Positions 8,232 to 17,006 are shown, counted from the stretch's first letter. The stretch is DNA of 36,244 nucleotides from Prevotellaceae bacterium (GCA_031280885.1 JAITGD010000025.1:1-36244); one strand, 5' to 3'. Translations and numbers: made by a program. Notes: generated by a model not told the origin, from the sequence alone.

Positions 8232-9134
8232 TCACTTCGCCATCATTGCTGCTAAGGCTATTGAATTAAGTTTTGTTTCGATAGTGTCGCCGCGCGACGA
8301 AAGCACGCAAGGAGCTTTTGCTCCGGCCACTATTGCAGCAAGTTGAGCGTTAGTGAATTTGCCGATAGTTTTATAGAAAGTATTGCCGGCTTCGATATTC
8401 GGAAATAGCAGGCAATCAGCGTCGGCGGCTACCGGGCCTCCCACTTTCTTGATTTCGGCCGATTCCTTATCTATTGCCACATCAACAGCTAAAGGCCCGT
8501 CGATATAAGCATTTTTGATCTGTCCGCGTTCGCCCATTTTGGAAATAATTGCTGCATCGACGCAAGCCTGCATCGCGGGCGACATTTGCTCAGTTGCCGC
8601 AATAACAGCCACTTTTGGCTTTTCGATACCCAAGGCTCTCGCCGTATTGATAAGGTAATTGCAGATAGCGATTTTTTGATGCAAATCGGGCGCGGGAATA
8701 ACGGCAATATCGCCGAATACCAGCATCTTTCCGTATGCTGTGGTACTCATCAGCGACACATGGCTTAGCACAGCTTTTGGCGGAAGCAGGCCTGTCTCCT
8801 TGTTAAGAATGGCTCGCATATACTTATCGGTACTGCACAAGCCTTTCATCAGCAAATCGCCCTCGCCCTTGTTTACGAACTCCACCGCTTTAAATGCGGC
8901 TTTGGTTTCGTCGGCTTCCTGAACGATGTGGAATTTGCAGCAGTCGATCTGTTCTTGTTTGCAAACAGCCTGAATAGTAGCGGTGTCGCCCACCAGAGTA
9001 GCATCAACTATGCCGGTATCAACAGCCATACTTACAGCGCCTATAGTATGCGAATCGTTGGCATAGGCGGCCACCAAACGTTTTTTTGGCTTCGATTTCA
9101 AAAGCTCAAAAATTTGATAAAAAGAAGTTACCAT
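8232..9134 (-). CDS. ptb: Phosphate butyryltransferase-type phosphotransacylase
   Basis: The 300-residue enzyme of the PTA_PTB fold exchanges CoA on acyl-CoA for phosphate. Length and sequence follow phosphate butyryltransferases rather than the longer acetyl enzymes: DLLMKGLCSTDKYMRAILNKE, KMGERGQIKNAYIDGPLAVD, LLFPNIEAGN and a C-terminal SRGDTIETKLNSIALAA. It lies 93 bp downstream of ackA on the same strand, so the pair would convert an acyl-CoA to acyl phosphate and then to the acid plus ATP. Whether butyryl-, branched or acetyl-CoA is preferred cannot be read from sequence. The TGA stop is followed directly by the family B repeat. Confidence 0.88.
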   Translation of the reverse strand: MVTSFYQIFELLKSKPKKRLVAAYANDSHTIGAVSMAVDTGIVDATLVGDTATIQAVCKQEQIDCCKFHIVQEADETKAAFKAVEFVNKGEGDLLMKGLCSTDKYMRAILNKETGLLPPKAVLSHVSLMSTTAYGKMLVFGDIAVIPAPDLHQKIAICNYLINTARALGIEKPKVAVIAATEQMSPAMQACVDAAIISKMGERGQIKNAYIDGPLAVDVAIDKESAEIKKVGGPVAADADCLLFPNIEAGNTFYKTIGKFTNAQLAAIVAGAKAPCVLSSRGDTIETKLNSIALAAMMAK

Positions 9135-9137
9135 TTT

Positions 9138-9165
9138 ATGAATTATGAATTATGAATTATGAATT
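9138..9165. repeat. Four copies of ATGAATT just upstream of ptb
   Basis: A perfect 7-bp tandem repeat (four units) ends a few bases before the ptb start codon on the minus strand, in its leader. Change in copy number would alter leader length. Confidence 0.85.
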
Positions 9166-9167
9166 AT

Positions 9168-9235
9168 CTGTCCAAAAATCCAACAGTCTAATAGTCCAAA
9201 AGTCTAATAGTCTAACAGTCCAACAGTCTAATTAG
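9168..9235 (-). repeat. Family A 8-bp tandem repeat overlapping the ackA stop codon
   Basis: About eight AGTCYAAM words fill the ackA-ptb gap. On the minus strand the first word, TTAGACTG, supplies the TAG stop of ackA (9230-9228). Confidence 0.9.
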
Positions 9236-10433
9236 CTAATTTTGCGGTATCTATAGCGATAACAAGTTCTTCGTTTGTTTCGGCCAGCACGAGTTTTAGT
9301 TTCGATTGCGGCGTACTTATTATAGCATCATTTCGACGGTTATCGTTTGCTGTCGGATCGATTTCGGCGCCGAGGTATCCCAGATAGCTTGATATTCCGG
9401 CGCGTACTTCGGAATCGTTTTCGCCGATTCCTCCGGTGAACACCACCATATCTACACCATTCATAGCTGCGGCGTATGCTCCGATGTACTTGACCATGCG
9501 ATAGATAAACATGTCGATTGATAGTCGAGCGCGTTTGTTACCCTCGCCGCAGGCTGTCCACAAGTCGCGCACATCCGAAGAAACGCCTGATATTCCGGCC
9601 AATCCGCAGTTTTTATTCATAAAAGCATTGATTTCGGCGGAGGTTTTGTGCTCTATTTCTTGCAGATATGTTATTACGCCGCCGTCGAGATCGCCGCAAC
9701 GTGTTCCCATCATCACGCCTTCGAGTGGAGTGAATCCCATTGAAGTATCCACCGAAAGTCCTTTGTTGATGGCTGTTACAGATACTCCATTGCCCATGTG
9801 GCAGGTTATGATTTTCGATTGTTCGAAATCAAGGCCTGTCATTCGGCAGGCTTTTTCGGCCACGAATTTGTGGCTTGTGCCGTGAAATCCGTAGCGACGA
9901 ATTCTGTATTTCTCGTAATATTCGTAAGGAATGGCATACAGATACGCTTTTTCGGGGATGCTTTGGTGGAACGAGGTGTCGAACACTGCTACCTGCGGCA
10001 CTTTGGGAAGGAGTTTTTCCATCGACAATATTCCTTTCAGATTGGCCGGATTGTGCAGTGGAGCAAGTTCTGCGCATTTTTCGATATCGATTTTAGCGCG
10101 TTCATCAACCACCACGCTGCCCGAGAAGTACTCGCCTCCATGGGCTACGCGATGTCCGACGGCGTCGATATCGTTGATGTGTTTAAGCACGCCATGCTCG
10201 CTGTCGGTCAATGCATCCAGAATAGCATTGACTCCTACGGAGTGGTCGGCGTATGCTTTTTTTAGCTCGTAAACGGCTTTGCCCGTGGGCTTGTGTACGA
10301 GAAGGCCTTCGGGTAAGCCGACACGTTCGACTATGCCTTTAGCCAGTACTTTACTTTCGTCGCAGTTGTTCGACATGCTCAGCAGCTGATACTTAATTGA
10401 CGAACTCCCGCAGTTTAAAACAAGAACATTCAT
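9228..10433 (-). CDS. ackA: Acetate kinase
   Basis: Enzyme of 401 residues that makes acetate and ATP from acetyl phosphate. Family signatures are present: VLNCGSSSIKYQL at the N-terminus (acetate kinase type; butyrate kinases begin differently), RRYGFHGTSHKF, ITCHMGNGVSVTAI and VVFTGGIGEND. Length is normal for AckA. It has its own likely promoter at 10501-10508 and precedes ptb. No acetyl-type Pta is present in the window. The stop codon is provided by the adjoining family A repeat. Confidence 0.95.
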   Translation of the reverse strand: MNVLVLNCGSSSIKYQLLSMSNNCDESKVLAKGIVERVGLPEGLLVHKPTGKAVYELKKAYADHSVGVNAILDALTDSEHGVLKHINDIDAVGHRVAHGGEYFSGSVVVDERAKIDIEKCAELAPLHNPANLKGILSMEKLLPKVPQVAVFDTSFHQSIPEKAYLYAIPYEYYEKYRIRRYGFHGTSHKFVAEKACRMTGLDFEQSKIITCHMGNGVSVTAINKGLSVDTSMGFTPLEGVMMGTRCGDLDGGVITYLQEIEHKTSAEINAFMNKNCGLAGISGVSSDVRDLWTACGEGNKRARLSIDMFIYRMVKYIGAYAAAMNGVDMVVFTGGIGENDSEVRAGISSYLGYLGAEIDPTANDNRRNDAIISTPQSKLKLVLAETNEELVIAIDTAKLAN

Positions 10434-10500
10434 TCGGAATCGGTAATAAAAACAAGATATTTACTAATATCCCGTTGATTAAACTTCTAATAAAACATGT

Positions 10501-10508
10501 CAAAGGTA
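10501..10508 (-). promoter_or_regulatory. -7 promoter element of ackA
   Basis: On the minus strand TACCTTTG matches TAnnTTTG, 67 bp upstream of the ackA ATG, in the AT-rich gap after the upstream gene. Confidence 0.5.
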
Positions 10509-10560
10509 ATGATAAATTATTTATACGCGCTCGAACTGCGATAATTTTTCTTAAACACCA

Positions 10561-11193
10561 CTATTCCAGCGATTCACAATACTGCATTAGCTTGCGTAAA
10601 TCGGCTTCGAGTTTGAAATTTGTCTCATGTTCAAGCACAAAATCGTCAATTTCCTTCGAGAATTTTCCATACATCTTGACAAAGCCGCGACGGTTGGCCG
10701 GTTCTACCTTGCTTTCAGCCAGATGGAAGCGTTTGGTGTACTCTTTCTGTCGCACCAACCAGAAACTGCTATCCACTGCCATACTTACGCCCTCGGGCAT
10801 GGGGCCGTTGGATTCGAGCTGCTTATCGAGCTTATCCTTAGAAACAGCTTTCGTTCCGGGATTTGTCTTCACCGTTGCGCGGACTTTCAGCGCGAGTACA
10901 GCTCTGTCGCCATCCATAAGGATTTGTCCAAGCTCGCCATCCAAAGGAATAAACTGCGTCCCGCTGATACTGAGATACTCAACCTCCTCCGAAATAGTTA
11001 CCGATTTCCGCCGATTACCTTCGTTCATCATCATACGTCCGGTAAGCAGATTATAGTTCATATATGCTTTAACCACAGAGCCTTCCTTGTAATACACTGT
11101 CCCCGATTCGAAGCGAGGCATCAAGTACTGCGGCTGCGACAATAGCGGCAAGCAGCAAAAACTTAATAATGATAATAATGATATTGTTCTCAT
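10561..11193 (-). CDS. Exported protein of unknown function
   Basis: I do not recognise a named family. The 210-residue product has a signal peptide (hydrophobic residues about 4-17, then LLSQ), so it is probably periplasmic. The first part looks beta-rich (GTVYYKEGSVVKAYMNYNLLTGRMM, a pattern seen in uncharacterised Bacteroidota exported proteins). The last 60 residues are charged and helical (KMYGKFSKEIDDFVLEHE). It has no cysteine-rich, enzymatic or T9SS motif that I can see. It follows the CDF transporter gene after a 60-bp gap filled by a family A repeat and may be cotranscribed with it. Confidence 0.7.
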   Translation of the reverse strand: MRTISLLSLLSFCCLPLLSQPQYLMPRFESGTVYYKEGSVVKAYMNYNLLTGRMMMNEGNRRKSVTISEEVEYLSISGTQFIPLDGELGQILMDGDRAVLALKVRATVKTNPGTKAVSKDKLDKQLESNGPMPEGVSMAVDSSFWLVRQKEYTKRFHLAESKVEPANRRGFVKMYGKFSKEIDDFVLEHETNFKLEADLRKLMQYCESLE

Positions 11194-11212
11194 ATTTGCA
11201 TTTTAATTAATA

Positions 11213-11258
11213 TCCAACAGTCTAAAAGTCCAACAGTCCAACAGTCCAACAGTCTAAA
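11213..11258 (-). repeat. Family A 8-bp tandem repeat overlapping the CDF transporter stop
   Basis: Five to six AGTCYAAM words. On the minus strand the run TTTTTTTAGACTG supplies both the last Phe codons and the TAG stop of the transporter gene. Confidence 0.9.
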
Positions 11259-12147
11259 AAAAGTCCCCCTTCATCGGTTCAACGTGAATTGTAACATGAG
11301 TATCGGCGCCGAATCTATCTCGCAGTTTTCGTTCGATTTCGCGAGTAACCTCATGCGCTTTTTCCACCGTTTCGTCGCCCGGAAGACGCACGTGCATCTC
11401 TATGGCTACACGATTGCCTATCTTTCTGGTACACAGATTGTGAACATCTTTTGCTCCGGTAGTTTCAGCGAGAGACTTTATTTCGTCTTTTGTTTCTTTT
11501 GATAGTGAACCTTCGAGCAATTCGCCGGCGCTTCGGATGATCAATCCAACGGAAGCCTTAACCACGAAAACGCTGACCACTACGGCTGCTATCGGGTCAA
11601 GCACAGCCCAGCTATCTCCGAGAACGATTGCTCCGGCAATGCCCAGCGTAGTGCCTATCGACGAAAAAGCGTCGGAACGGTGATGCCAAGCATTGGCCAG
11701 CACTGCCTCGCTGCCCAGCCGGCGACTTGTGGCGGCAGTGTAGCGATACAGCCATTCTTTGATAACTATCGACACAAGAGCCACAACGAGCGCTACAAGC
11801 TTCGGACGCCCAGTCGCTTCGCCACAGATGAAATCGACAATATGCTCGCTTCCAGAATAAAAAATGCCCGTGCCGACAGCGGCCAACGACAAGCCGATAA
11901 GCAGAGTCGCCGCCGTCTCGAACTTCCCGTGTCCGTAGGAATGGCTTTCATCGCGTGGTTTCGACGCAAGACCTACAAAGGCTATAACAACCACATCAGT
12001 AAGGAAATCCGACAAAGAATGAACCGCATCGGCCACCATAGCAGCGCTGTTACCTGCTATTCCTGCCGCTAATTTTATCACAAGCAAGCCGGCGTTGGCC
12101 ACCGCTCCGATACCCGTTACTCTGTAGATTTCCTTTTTACGATTCAT
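11254..12147 (-). CDS. Cation diffusion facilitator family metal exporter
   Basis: The 297-residue inner-membrane protein of the CDF family exports divalent metals (Zn, Fe, Mn or similar) by proton antiport. The first metal-site motif is DAVHSLSDFLTD near residues 40-51, followed by SHSYGHGKFET and, in the fifth helix, HHRSDAFSSIG. A cytoplasmic C-terminal domain (about 215-297) ends in HVTIHVEPMKG. The paired HxxxD/DxxxD-type residues are intact, so it looks functional. Metal preference cannot be assigned. The C-terminal GDFF and stop run into a family A repeat. The likely promoter is at 12189-12196. Confidence 0.93.
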   Translation of the reverse strand: MNRKKEIYRVTGIGAVANAGLLVIKLAAGIAGNSAAMVADAVHSLSDFLTDVVVIAFVGLASKPRDESHSYGHGKFETAATLLIGLSLAAVGTGIFYSGSEHIVDFICGEATGRPKLVALVVALVSIVIKEWLYRYTAATSRRLGSEAVLANAWHHRSDAFSSIGTTLGIAGAIVLGDSWAVLDPIAAVVVSVFVVKASVGLIIRSAGELLEGSLSKETKDEIKSLAETTGAKDVHNLCTRKIGNRVAIEMHVRLPGDETVEKAHEVTREIERKLRDRFGADTHVTIHVEPMKGDFF

Positions 12148-12188
12148 TTACAACTGATTCCAACTGAAAGCTGCTTTTGTATCCGACG

Positions 12189-12196
12189 CAAAAGTA
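12189..12196 (-). promoter_or_regulatory. -7 promoter element of the CDF transporter gene
   Basis: On the minus strand TACTTTTG matches TAnnTTTG, 41 bp upstream of the ATG. The family A/B composite repeat starts immediately upstream of it. Confidence 0.5.
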
Positions 12197-12205
12197 TAAA
12201 AATTC

Positions 12206-12314
12206 TTTTGGACTTCTTTTGGACTGTTGGACTTTTGGACTTTTGGACAGCCGTCTTAGCTCTTGCAATCCACTTCTTACTCAGTCCAAAAGTCTAACAG
12301 TCCAAAAGTCTAAA
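12206..12314. repeat. Composite inverted repeat: family A arms around a family B core
   Basis: The left arm has about five TTTTGGAC-type words (12206-12248). The right arm has AGTCCAAA, AGTCTAAC, AGTCCAAA and AGTCTAAA (12283-12314). Between them is a word of the family B type (GTCTTAGCTCTTGCAATCC). The right arm meets the rhuM remnant precisely where its homology stops. Confidence 0.88.
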
Positions 12315-12521
12315 TTGCGTGCCGCGCTTGCTTCTCACACGAAAACCGATGGCAAGAATCATGTCCAAACTATAAAAAGTTACCTTGTAATTCTTGCCGT
12401 CGGCAGCAGTTGTTAAGTAATTCTTAATAACTGAATTTGCATCCAATTCCTTTTCATCCAATATATTAATGATATGCCAGCTGACATTTTGCTTCGAGGT
12501 GTCAAAAAGTTCTGCGAGCAT
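12312..12521 (-). pseudogene. rhuM-family remnant, truncated at both ends
   Basis: The translation contains LAELFDTSKQNVSWHI, SVIKNYLTTAADGKNY and SLDMILAIGFRVRSKRGTQF, characteristic of the N-terminal part of RhuM (virulence/death-on-curing associated) proteins of about 300 residues. Only about 70 residues remain. An in-frame TAA lies directly before the ATG, so the real N-terminus is missing. After RGTQF the frame runs into the family A repeat (RLLDC, then TAG). It is therefore an internal fragment, probably non-functional, left between the CDF gene and the his operon. Confidence 0.85.
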
Positions 12522-12556
12522 TTATATTTTTGATAACCTCGTTTCAGATAAGTTTG

Positions 12557-12564
12557 TATCTTTG
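12557..12564 (+). promoter_or_regulatory. -7 promoter element of the his operon
   Basis: TATCTTTG matches TAnnTTTG, 29 bp before the hisB ATG. A TTTTTG at 12528-12532 might serve as -33, but the 24-bp gap is longer than usual. I see no his leader peptide or attenuator. Confidence 0.55.
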
Positions 12565-12593
12565 CGCCGTATTTACTAAAGGATCAAAATAAA

Positions 12594-13724
12594 ATGTCAA
12601 AACAAGCGCTTTTCATCGATCGCGATGGAACCATTATTGTAGAGCCGGCGGAGGATTTGCAGGTGGACAACCTCGAAAAACTTGAATTTCGCGCCGGTGC
12701 AATTACCGCTCTTGCGGCTATCGCCCGACTGGATTTCGAGCTTGTACTCGCTACAAATCAGGATGGACTTGGAACGGACGCTTTTCCGGAAGCCGATTTC
12801 TGGCCTGCTCATAATAAAATGCTGAAGACACTGGCCGGCGAAGGAATTGTCTTTGCAGAACAATTGATTGATCGTAGTTTCGAACATGAAAACAGCCCGA
12901 AACGAAAGCCGCAAATCGGAATGTTCGGAAAATTCCTAACAGAAGATTATAATCTACCAAAATCCTTCGTTATTGGCGACAGAATCACAGATATACTGCT
13001 GGCAAAAAACCTTGGATCTCGCGGAATTTTAATGCAAGCAAAAGAAATCGGAACCCAAATGCTACAGGAAGCAAATCTTCTGGACGTCTGCGTATTGACT
13101 ACCGACAGCTGGAGCGAAGTTTCCGAGTTCCTGAGAACCGAAGAACGAACCGCTGAAATCAACAGAAATACCTCTGAAACACAAATTTCGGTCTTCATCG
13201 ATCTCGACGGTCGCCGAAAATCAGCAATAAGCACTGGATTAGGCTTTTTCGACCACATGCTATGGCAAATTGTCCATCATGCGGGAATCAGCATGTCAAT
13301 AGAAGTTAAAGGTGATCTCCATGTGGATGAACACCATACCATCGAAGACGCTGCGATAACTATCGGAGAAGCAATCCATCGGTCGCTTGGGTCGAAGAGG
13401 GGCGTCGAAAGATACGGCTATGCACTACCAATGGACGACTGCGATGCGTTTGCTCTCCTGGACTTCGGCGGACGTATTGACTTCCAATGGCGTGCAACAT
13501 TCAGTAGAGAAAAAATAGGAGACGTACCTACGGAAATGTTTCCACACTTCTTTAAGAGTTTAACTCATGCGGCGCATTGTAATCTGCACCTCGCAGCAAT
13601 CGGTGATAATGAACATCATAAGATAGAAGCTATATTCAAAGCCTTCGCGCGTGCCTTGCGTTGCGCAATACGCCGCGACCCTTTCTCGATGGAATTGCCA
13701 ACAAGTAAAGGCGTGATATGGTAG
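12594..13724 (+). CDS. hisB: Bifunctional histidinol-phosphatase / imidazoleglycerol-phosphate dehydratase
   Basis: The 376-residue protein catalyses two steps of histidine synthesis. Residues 1 to about 165 are a HAD phosphatase (FIDRDGT with D9 and D11, TNQDGLG, and [16 protein letters not shown]). The remainder is the dehydratase, with [26 protein letters not shown] and [17 protein letters not shown] metal-binding motifs. The Cys-rich zinc loop of the E. coli phosphatase domain is absent ([12 protein letters not shown] in its place), which I believe is normal in Bacteroidota. It is first in the operon here; hisG, hisD and hisC are not in the window. The TAG stop overlaps the hisH start by 7 bp. 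Confidence 0.96.
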   Translation: MSKQALFIDRDGTIIVEPAEDLQVDNLEKLEFRAGAITALAAIARLDFELVLATNQDGLGTDAFPEADFWPAHNKMLKTLAGEGIVFAEQLIDRSFEHENSPKRKPQIGMFGKFLTEDYNLPKSFVIGDRITDILLAKNLGSRGILMQAKEIGTQMLQEANLLDVCVLTTDSWSEVSEFLRTEERTAEINRNTSETQISVFIDLDGRRKSAISTGLGFFDHMLWQIVHHAGISMSIEVKGDLHVDEHHTIEDAAITIGEAIHRSLGSKRGVERYGYALPMDDCDAFALLDFGGRIDFQWRATFSREKIGDVPTEMFPHFFKSLTHAAHCNLHLAAIGDNEHHKIEAIFKAFARALRCAIRRDPFSMELPTSKGVIW

Positions 13725-14302
13725 CTGTTATAGACTATGATTGCGGAAACCTCCGCTCGGTAAGCAACGCGCTCGCGAGGCTGCGCTGCGAACACCGCAT
13801 CACCAGAGATGAATCCACCGTCCGTTCTGCCTCGCACATAATCCTGCCAGGCGTCGGAGCCGCTTCATCAACAATGAAATCCCTCAAAAATACAGGCTTA
13901 GACAAGCTGCTGCCTCAACTCTCGCAGCCCGTACTTGGAATCTGCATCGGGATGCAGCTAATGTGCCGGTTCAGCGAAGAAGGAAACGTGCAATGTCTCG
14001 GAATCTTCGAGGCCAACGTGCAGCGACTTGTTGTACCCGACGGATTTAAGGTGCCGCACATGGGATGGAATACCGTCGTTCAATGCAGCTCGCCGCTCAC
14101 CGAAGGAATTGCCGATGGCGCATACTTTTACTTTGTACATTCATACGCGCCAACGCCCGAAAAACACAGCGCAGCGCTAACTTACTACGGAAATCCTTTT
14201 AGCTCGATATTGCAGAACGCCAACTTCTTCGGTACGCAGTTCCATCCCGAAAAAAGCGGAGCCGCCGGAGAACGACTACTCGCTAATTTCATTAAACTAT
14301 GA
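13718..14302 (+). CDS. hisH: Imidazole glycerol phosphate synthase, glutaminase subunit
   Basis: Class I glutamine amidotransferase of 194 residues that supplies ammonia to HisF. The nucleophile is Cys76 in LGICIGMQL, and the His176/Glu178 pair lies in [15 protein letters not shown] and FYFVHSYA are typical HisH segments. It overlaps hisB upstream by 7 bp and hisA downstream by 4 bp (ATGA), indicating translational coupling. Confidence 0.96.
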   Translation: MVAVIDYDCGNLRSVSNALARLRCEHRITRDESTVRSASHIILPGVGAASSTMKSLKNTGLDKLLPQLSQPVLGICIGMQLMCRFSEEGNVQCLGIFEANVQRLVVPDGFKVPHMGWNTVVQCSSPLTEGIADGAYFYFVHSYAPTPEKHSAALTYYGNPFSSILQNANFFGTQFHPEKSGAAGERLLANFIKL

Positions 14303-15021
14303 TAGAAATTATTCCTGCGATGGACCTTATCGACGGGCGATGCGTCCGTCTATCGCAAGGAGACTACTCAAAAAAAACAATTTACAGCGAAAATCCCCTC
14401 GAAATCGCTACAATGTACGAAGCGCACGGCGTCCAAAGGCTACATCTGGTAGATTTGGACGGCGCAAAAGCCGGAAAAATAATCAATCACCGAATACTCG
14501 AAAAGATTGCTACTCGAACCTCTATTACAATCGATTTCGGGGGAGGGCTGAAAGGCGACGACGACCTTAGAATCGCTTTTGAGTGTGGAGCGCAGATGGT
14601 TACCGGTGGAAGTATCGCTGTAAAAAATCCCGCATCATTCCAAAAATGGATCGACCGTTATGGAGAACAAGCTATTATACTCGGAGCAGATTGCCGAAAA
14701 GGTAAAATAGCAGTGGCAGGATGGATAGAAGATACCGAACTCGAAGTGGCGTCATTTATAGACAGTTGGAGAAAACGTGGAATATCCAAAGTAATTTGTA
14801 CAGACATCGCAAAAGATGGTATGATGGGCGGTGCGAACTTGGATCTGTATCGCGAAATCATCCGAAGTAACCCAGATATATATCTGATAGCCAGCGGTGG
14901 AGTTGGTAGTGTGTCGGACGTCGAGCGTCTGGCCGAAGCAAACATTCCGGCGGTGATAGTCGGAAAAGCGCTATACGAAGGAAAAATCAGTTTACAGCAA
15001 ATCGCAAAATTTCTATGTTAG
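14299..15021 (+). CDS. hisA: ProFAR isomerase (1-(5-phosphoribosyl)-5-[(5-phosphoribosylamino)methylideneamino]imidazole-4-carboxamide isomerase)
   Basis: TIM-barrel isomerase of 240 residues, fourth step of the pathway. The N-terminal catalytic Asp9 lies in [26 protein letters not shown] and the second-half [14 protein letters not shown] (second catalytic Asp) and [11 protein letters not shown] phosphate-binding segments are intact. It begins inside the hisH stop and ends 7 bp inside hisF. Confidence 0.96.
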   Translation: MIEIIPAMDLIDGRCVRLSQGDYSKKTIYSENPLEIATMYEAHGVQRLHLVDLDGAKAGKIINHRILEKIATRTSITIDFGGGLKGDDDLRIAFECGAQMVTGGSIAVKNPASFQKWIDRYGEQAIILGADCRKGKIAVAGWIEDTELEVASFIDSWRKRGISKVICTDIAKDGMMGGANLDLYREIIRSNPDIYLIASGGVGSVSDVERLAEANIPAVIVGKALYEGKISLQQIAKFLC

Positions 15022-15770
15022 CAAAACGAATTATTCCCTGCTTAGACGTCAAAGACGGTGCAACAGTTAAGGGAATTAACTTCCTAAGCCTCCAATCGGT
15101 AGGCGATCCGGTAGAACTTGGACATAAATACGCAAACGAAGGCGCCGACGAACTTGTTTTTCTCGACGTCAGCGCAAGTTTCGAGGGACGTAAAACCTTC
15201 GCTGACTTGGTTGTACGCATCGCCGAGAGAATAAACATTCCCTTTACGGTCGGCGGAGGTATTTCCTCCTTAGACGACGCCGCTCGGCTGCTCGTTGCAG
15301 GAGCCGACAAGGTGAGTATCAACAGCGCTGCCGTCAATCGCCCTGATTTAATCGACGAAATTGCACTACGTTACGGCAGCCAATTTGTTGTTGTAGCCAT
15401 TGATGCAAAAACTGTCGATGGCCGCTGGACTGTTACTACGCACGGAGGTAAACGTCTCACCGACCGCGAATTATTCAGCTGGGCAAAAGAGGCTGAAGCG
15501 CGTGGCGCAGGCGAAATTCTGTTCACCTCGATGGATCATGATGGTACAAAAGGCGGATATCCATGCTCGACATACGCCCGTTTGTGCGAAAGCCTCTCCA
15601 TACCCGTAATCGCTTCAGGGGGAGCTGGCTCTGTTGATGACGTCGCACGGGTACTGACGCTCGGAAAGGCCGACGCAGCCTTAGCCGCAAGCATCTTCCA
15701 CTACGGCGAAATACCAATACCAACGCTGAAGCAAGCCCTCATAAACAAGGGCATAAACATAAGAACATAA
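15015..15770 (+). CDS. hisF: Imidazole glycerol phosphate synthase, cyclase subunit
   Basis: TIM-barrel cyclase of 251 residues that pairs with HisH to make imidazole glycerol phosphate and AICAR. Catalytic Asp11 is in [11 protein letters not shown], and the second Asp is in [13 protein letters not shown]. Both phosphate-binding loops ([11 protein letters not shown] and [10 protein letters not shown]) are present. The ATG overlaps the hisA stop by 7 bp. hisIE follows after 27 bp. Confidence 0.97.
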   Translation: MLAKRIIPCLDVKDGATVKGINFLSLQSVGDPVELGHKYANEGADELVFLDVSASFEGRKTFADLVVRIAERINIPFTVGGGISSLDDAARLLVAGADKVSINSAAVNRPDLIDEIALRYGSQFVVVAIDAKTVDGRWTVTTHGGKRLTDRELFSWAKEAEARGAGEILFTSMDHDGTKGGYPCSTYARLCESLSIPVIASGGAGSVDDVARVLTLGKADAALAASIFHYGEIPIPTLKQALINKGINIRT

Positions 15771-15797
15771 GTACATTCATTTAAAATATATAGTGAT

Positions 15798-16415
15798 ATG
15801 AAAACAACGCTACAGTTCGACGAGCTGAATCAGGCCAAAAACGCCGACGGGCTAATCCCTGCTATCATTCAGGACGACAGTACGCTGGCTGTTCTGATGC
15901 TCGGATACATGAACCGCGAAGCATTCGACCGCAGCTTGGCCGAAAAACGTGTAACTTTCTACAGTCGTACCAAACAACGGCTGTGGACAAAGGGCGAAAC
16001 AAGTGGGAATTACATGCAGATAGTATCTATTGAGGCCGATTGCGACTCGGACGCCTTACTCATACGGGTGATTCCTCATGGACCCGTCTGTCATCGAGGC
16101 ACGCAGAGCTGTTTTTGCGACGATAAGGTCGAGGGCTTCATACGCCGTTTGCAAAAAGTGATACAAAGCCGTCATATCGACATGCCGCCAAGCTCTTACA
16201 CTACCTCTCTCTTTACGAAAGGCGTAGCGAAGATAGCACAAAAAGTAGGCGAAGAGGCGGTGGAAACCGTTATAGAGGCAGTAGCCGGAAATCGCGAGGC
16301 TATGCTCTATGAAGCAGGCGATTTAGTGTATCATCTCTTGGTTCTGCTCGAAGCTACAGGATGTTCAATTGCAGATATCGAACAGGAGTTGGCTAAGCGA
16401 CATAGAATATCCTGA
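15798..16415 (+). CDS. hisIE: Bifunctional phosphoribosyl-AMP cyclohydrolase / phosphoribosyl-ATP pyrophosphatase
   Basis: Protein of 205 residues catalysing steps two and three of histidine synthesis. The N-terminal HisI domain (1 to about 115) shows MLGYMNREAFDRSL, FYSRTKQRLWTKGETSGN, EADCDSDALL and the zinc-binding HRGTQSCF. The C-terminal HisE domain shows KGVAKIAQKVGEEAVETVIEA and EAGDLVYHLLVLL. It is last in the operon and is followed by a strong terminator. Confidence 0.97.
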   Translation: MKTTLQFDELNQAKNADGLIPAIIQDDSTLAVLMLGYMNREAFDRSLAEKRVTFYSRTKQRLWTKGETSGNYMQIVSIEADCDSDALLIRVIPHGPVCHRGTQSCFCDDKVEGFIRRLQKVIQSRHIDMPPSSYTTSLFTKGVAKIAQKVGEEAVETVIEAVAGNREAMLYEAGDLVYHLLVLLEATGCSIADIEQELAKRHRIS

Positions 16416-16430
16416 ATTTATTGGCAGGAA

Positions 16431-16482
16431 AACACAGATTGGCACAGAGTTTCGATTCTGTGCCAATCTGTGTTTTTGTTTC
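16431..16482 (+). terminator. Intrinsic terminator of the his operon
   Basis: A perfect 19-bp stem (16431-16449 with 16458-16476) encloses the 8-base loop GTTTCGAT. The 3' arm ends in a T-rich tract (GTTTTTGTTTCTT). It starts 15 bp after the hisIE stop. The sequence is nearly symmetrical, so it could also act on transcription from the other side. Confidence 0.85.
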
Positions 16483-16634
16483 TTGATGGTATATAGCATT
16501 TTCTCCATCTAAAAAATCTGCGTCCGCATATAAAAAAGTTTTTCTTATGATGAATGTTTAATGAAATATATGGAATTTAAATAAAGCTGCTGTATGCGTA
16601 CAACGCGACGTCAAAAAACACAAAAAATATCACG

Positions 16635-16990
16635 CTGGCGTATTGTACGCCGGTCGGAGCTGAGCAAAATCTCTGCCTGGCGTAATGTACGCCGGTCGGA
16701 ATTTAGTAAAATCTCTGTCTGGCGTAGCGTACACCGGTCGGAATTTAGTAAAATCTCTATCTGGCGTAATGTACGCCGGTCGAAAACTTGCAAAAATACA
16801 TCCGGCGTAAGCTACAGCAGTCGGAAATTATCGAAAATACCTTTGGCGTACCTTACAGCAGTCGAAAACTTGAGGAAGTAACGCTGGTGCGCGCATACAA
16901 CGGTCGGAATTTAGTAAAAAGTCCCTCCGGCGTACCTTACACCAGCGGCAATATTTATAAAAAAGCGACTGATGTAGTGTACATCAGTCG
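16635..16990. repeat. Array of nine palindromes spaced about 42 bp
   Basis: Units of about 42 bp share the core GGCGTA-NNN-TACGCC and an AT-rich linker like TCGGAATTTAGTAAAATC. Core centres fall at about 16644, 16686, 16728, 16770, 16811, 16852, 16892, 16936 and 16978, an average of 41.8 bp. The first four units are nearly identical. Units 5 to 8 are degenerate. The last is a perfect 11-bp inverted repeat, CGACTGATGTA with TACATCAGTCG around GTG, with a changed core sequence. A further degenerate unit may lie near 16591. It occupies the gap between convergent hisIE and recF, and no protein-coding interpretation is convincing. Confidence 0.85.
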
Positions 16991-17006
16991 TAAATTTATT
17001 TATGTT

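Noticed and set aside
11680-12072. 130-codon ORF opposite the CDF transporter gene
   Set aside because: It lies wholly within a well-supported gene on the other strand and matches no family I recognise.
16635-16990. Palindrome array read as a CRISPR
   Set aside because: The linkers between cores are themselves repeated (GGAATTTAGTAAAATC), not unique spacers; units 5 to 8 are degenerate, and no cas gene is present.
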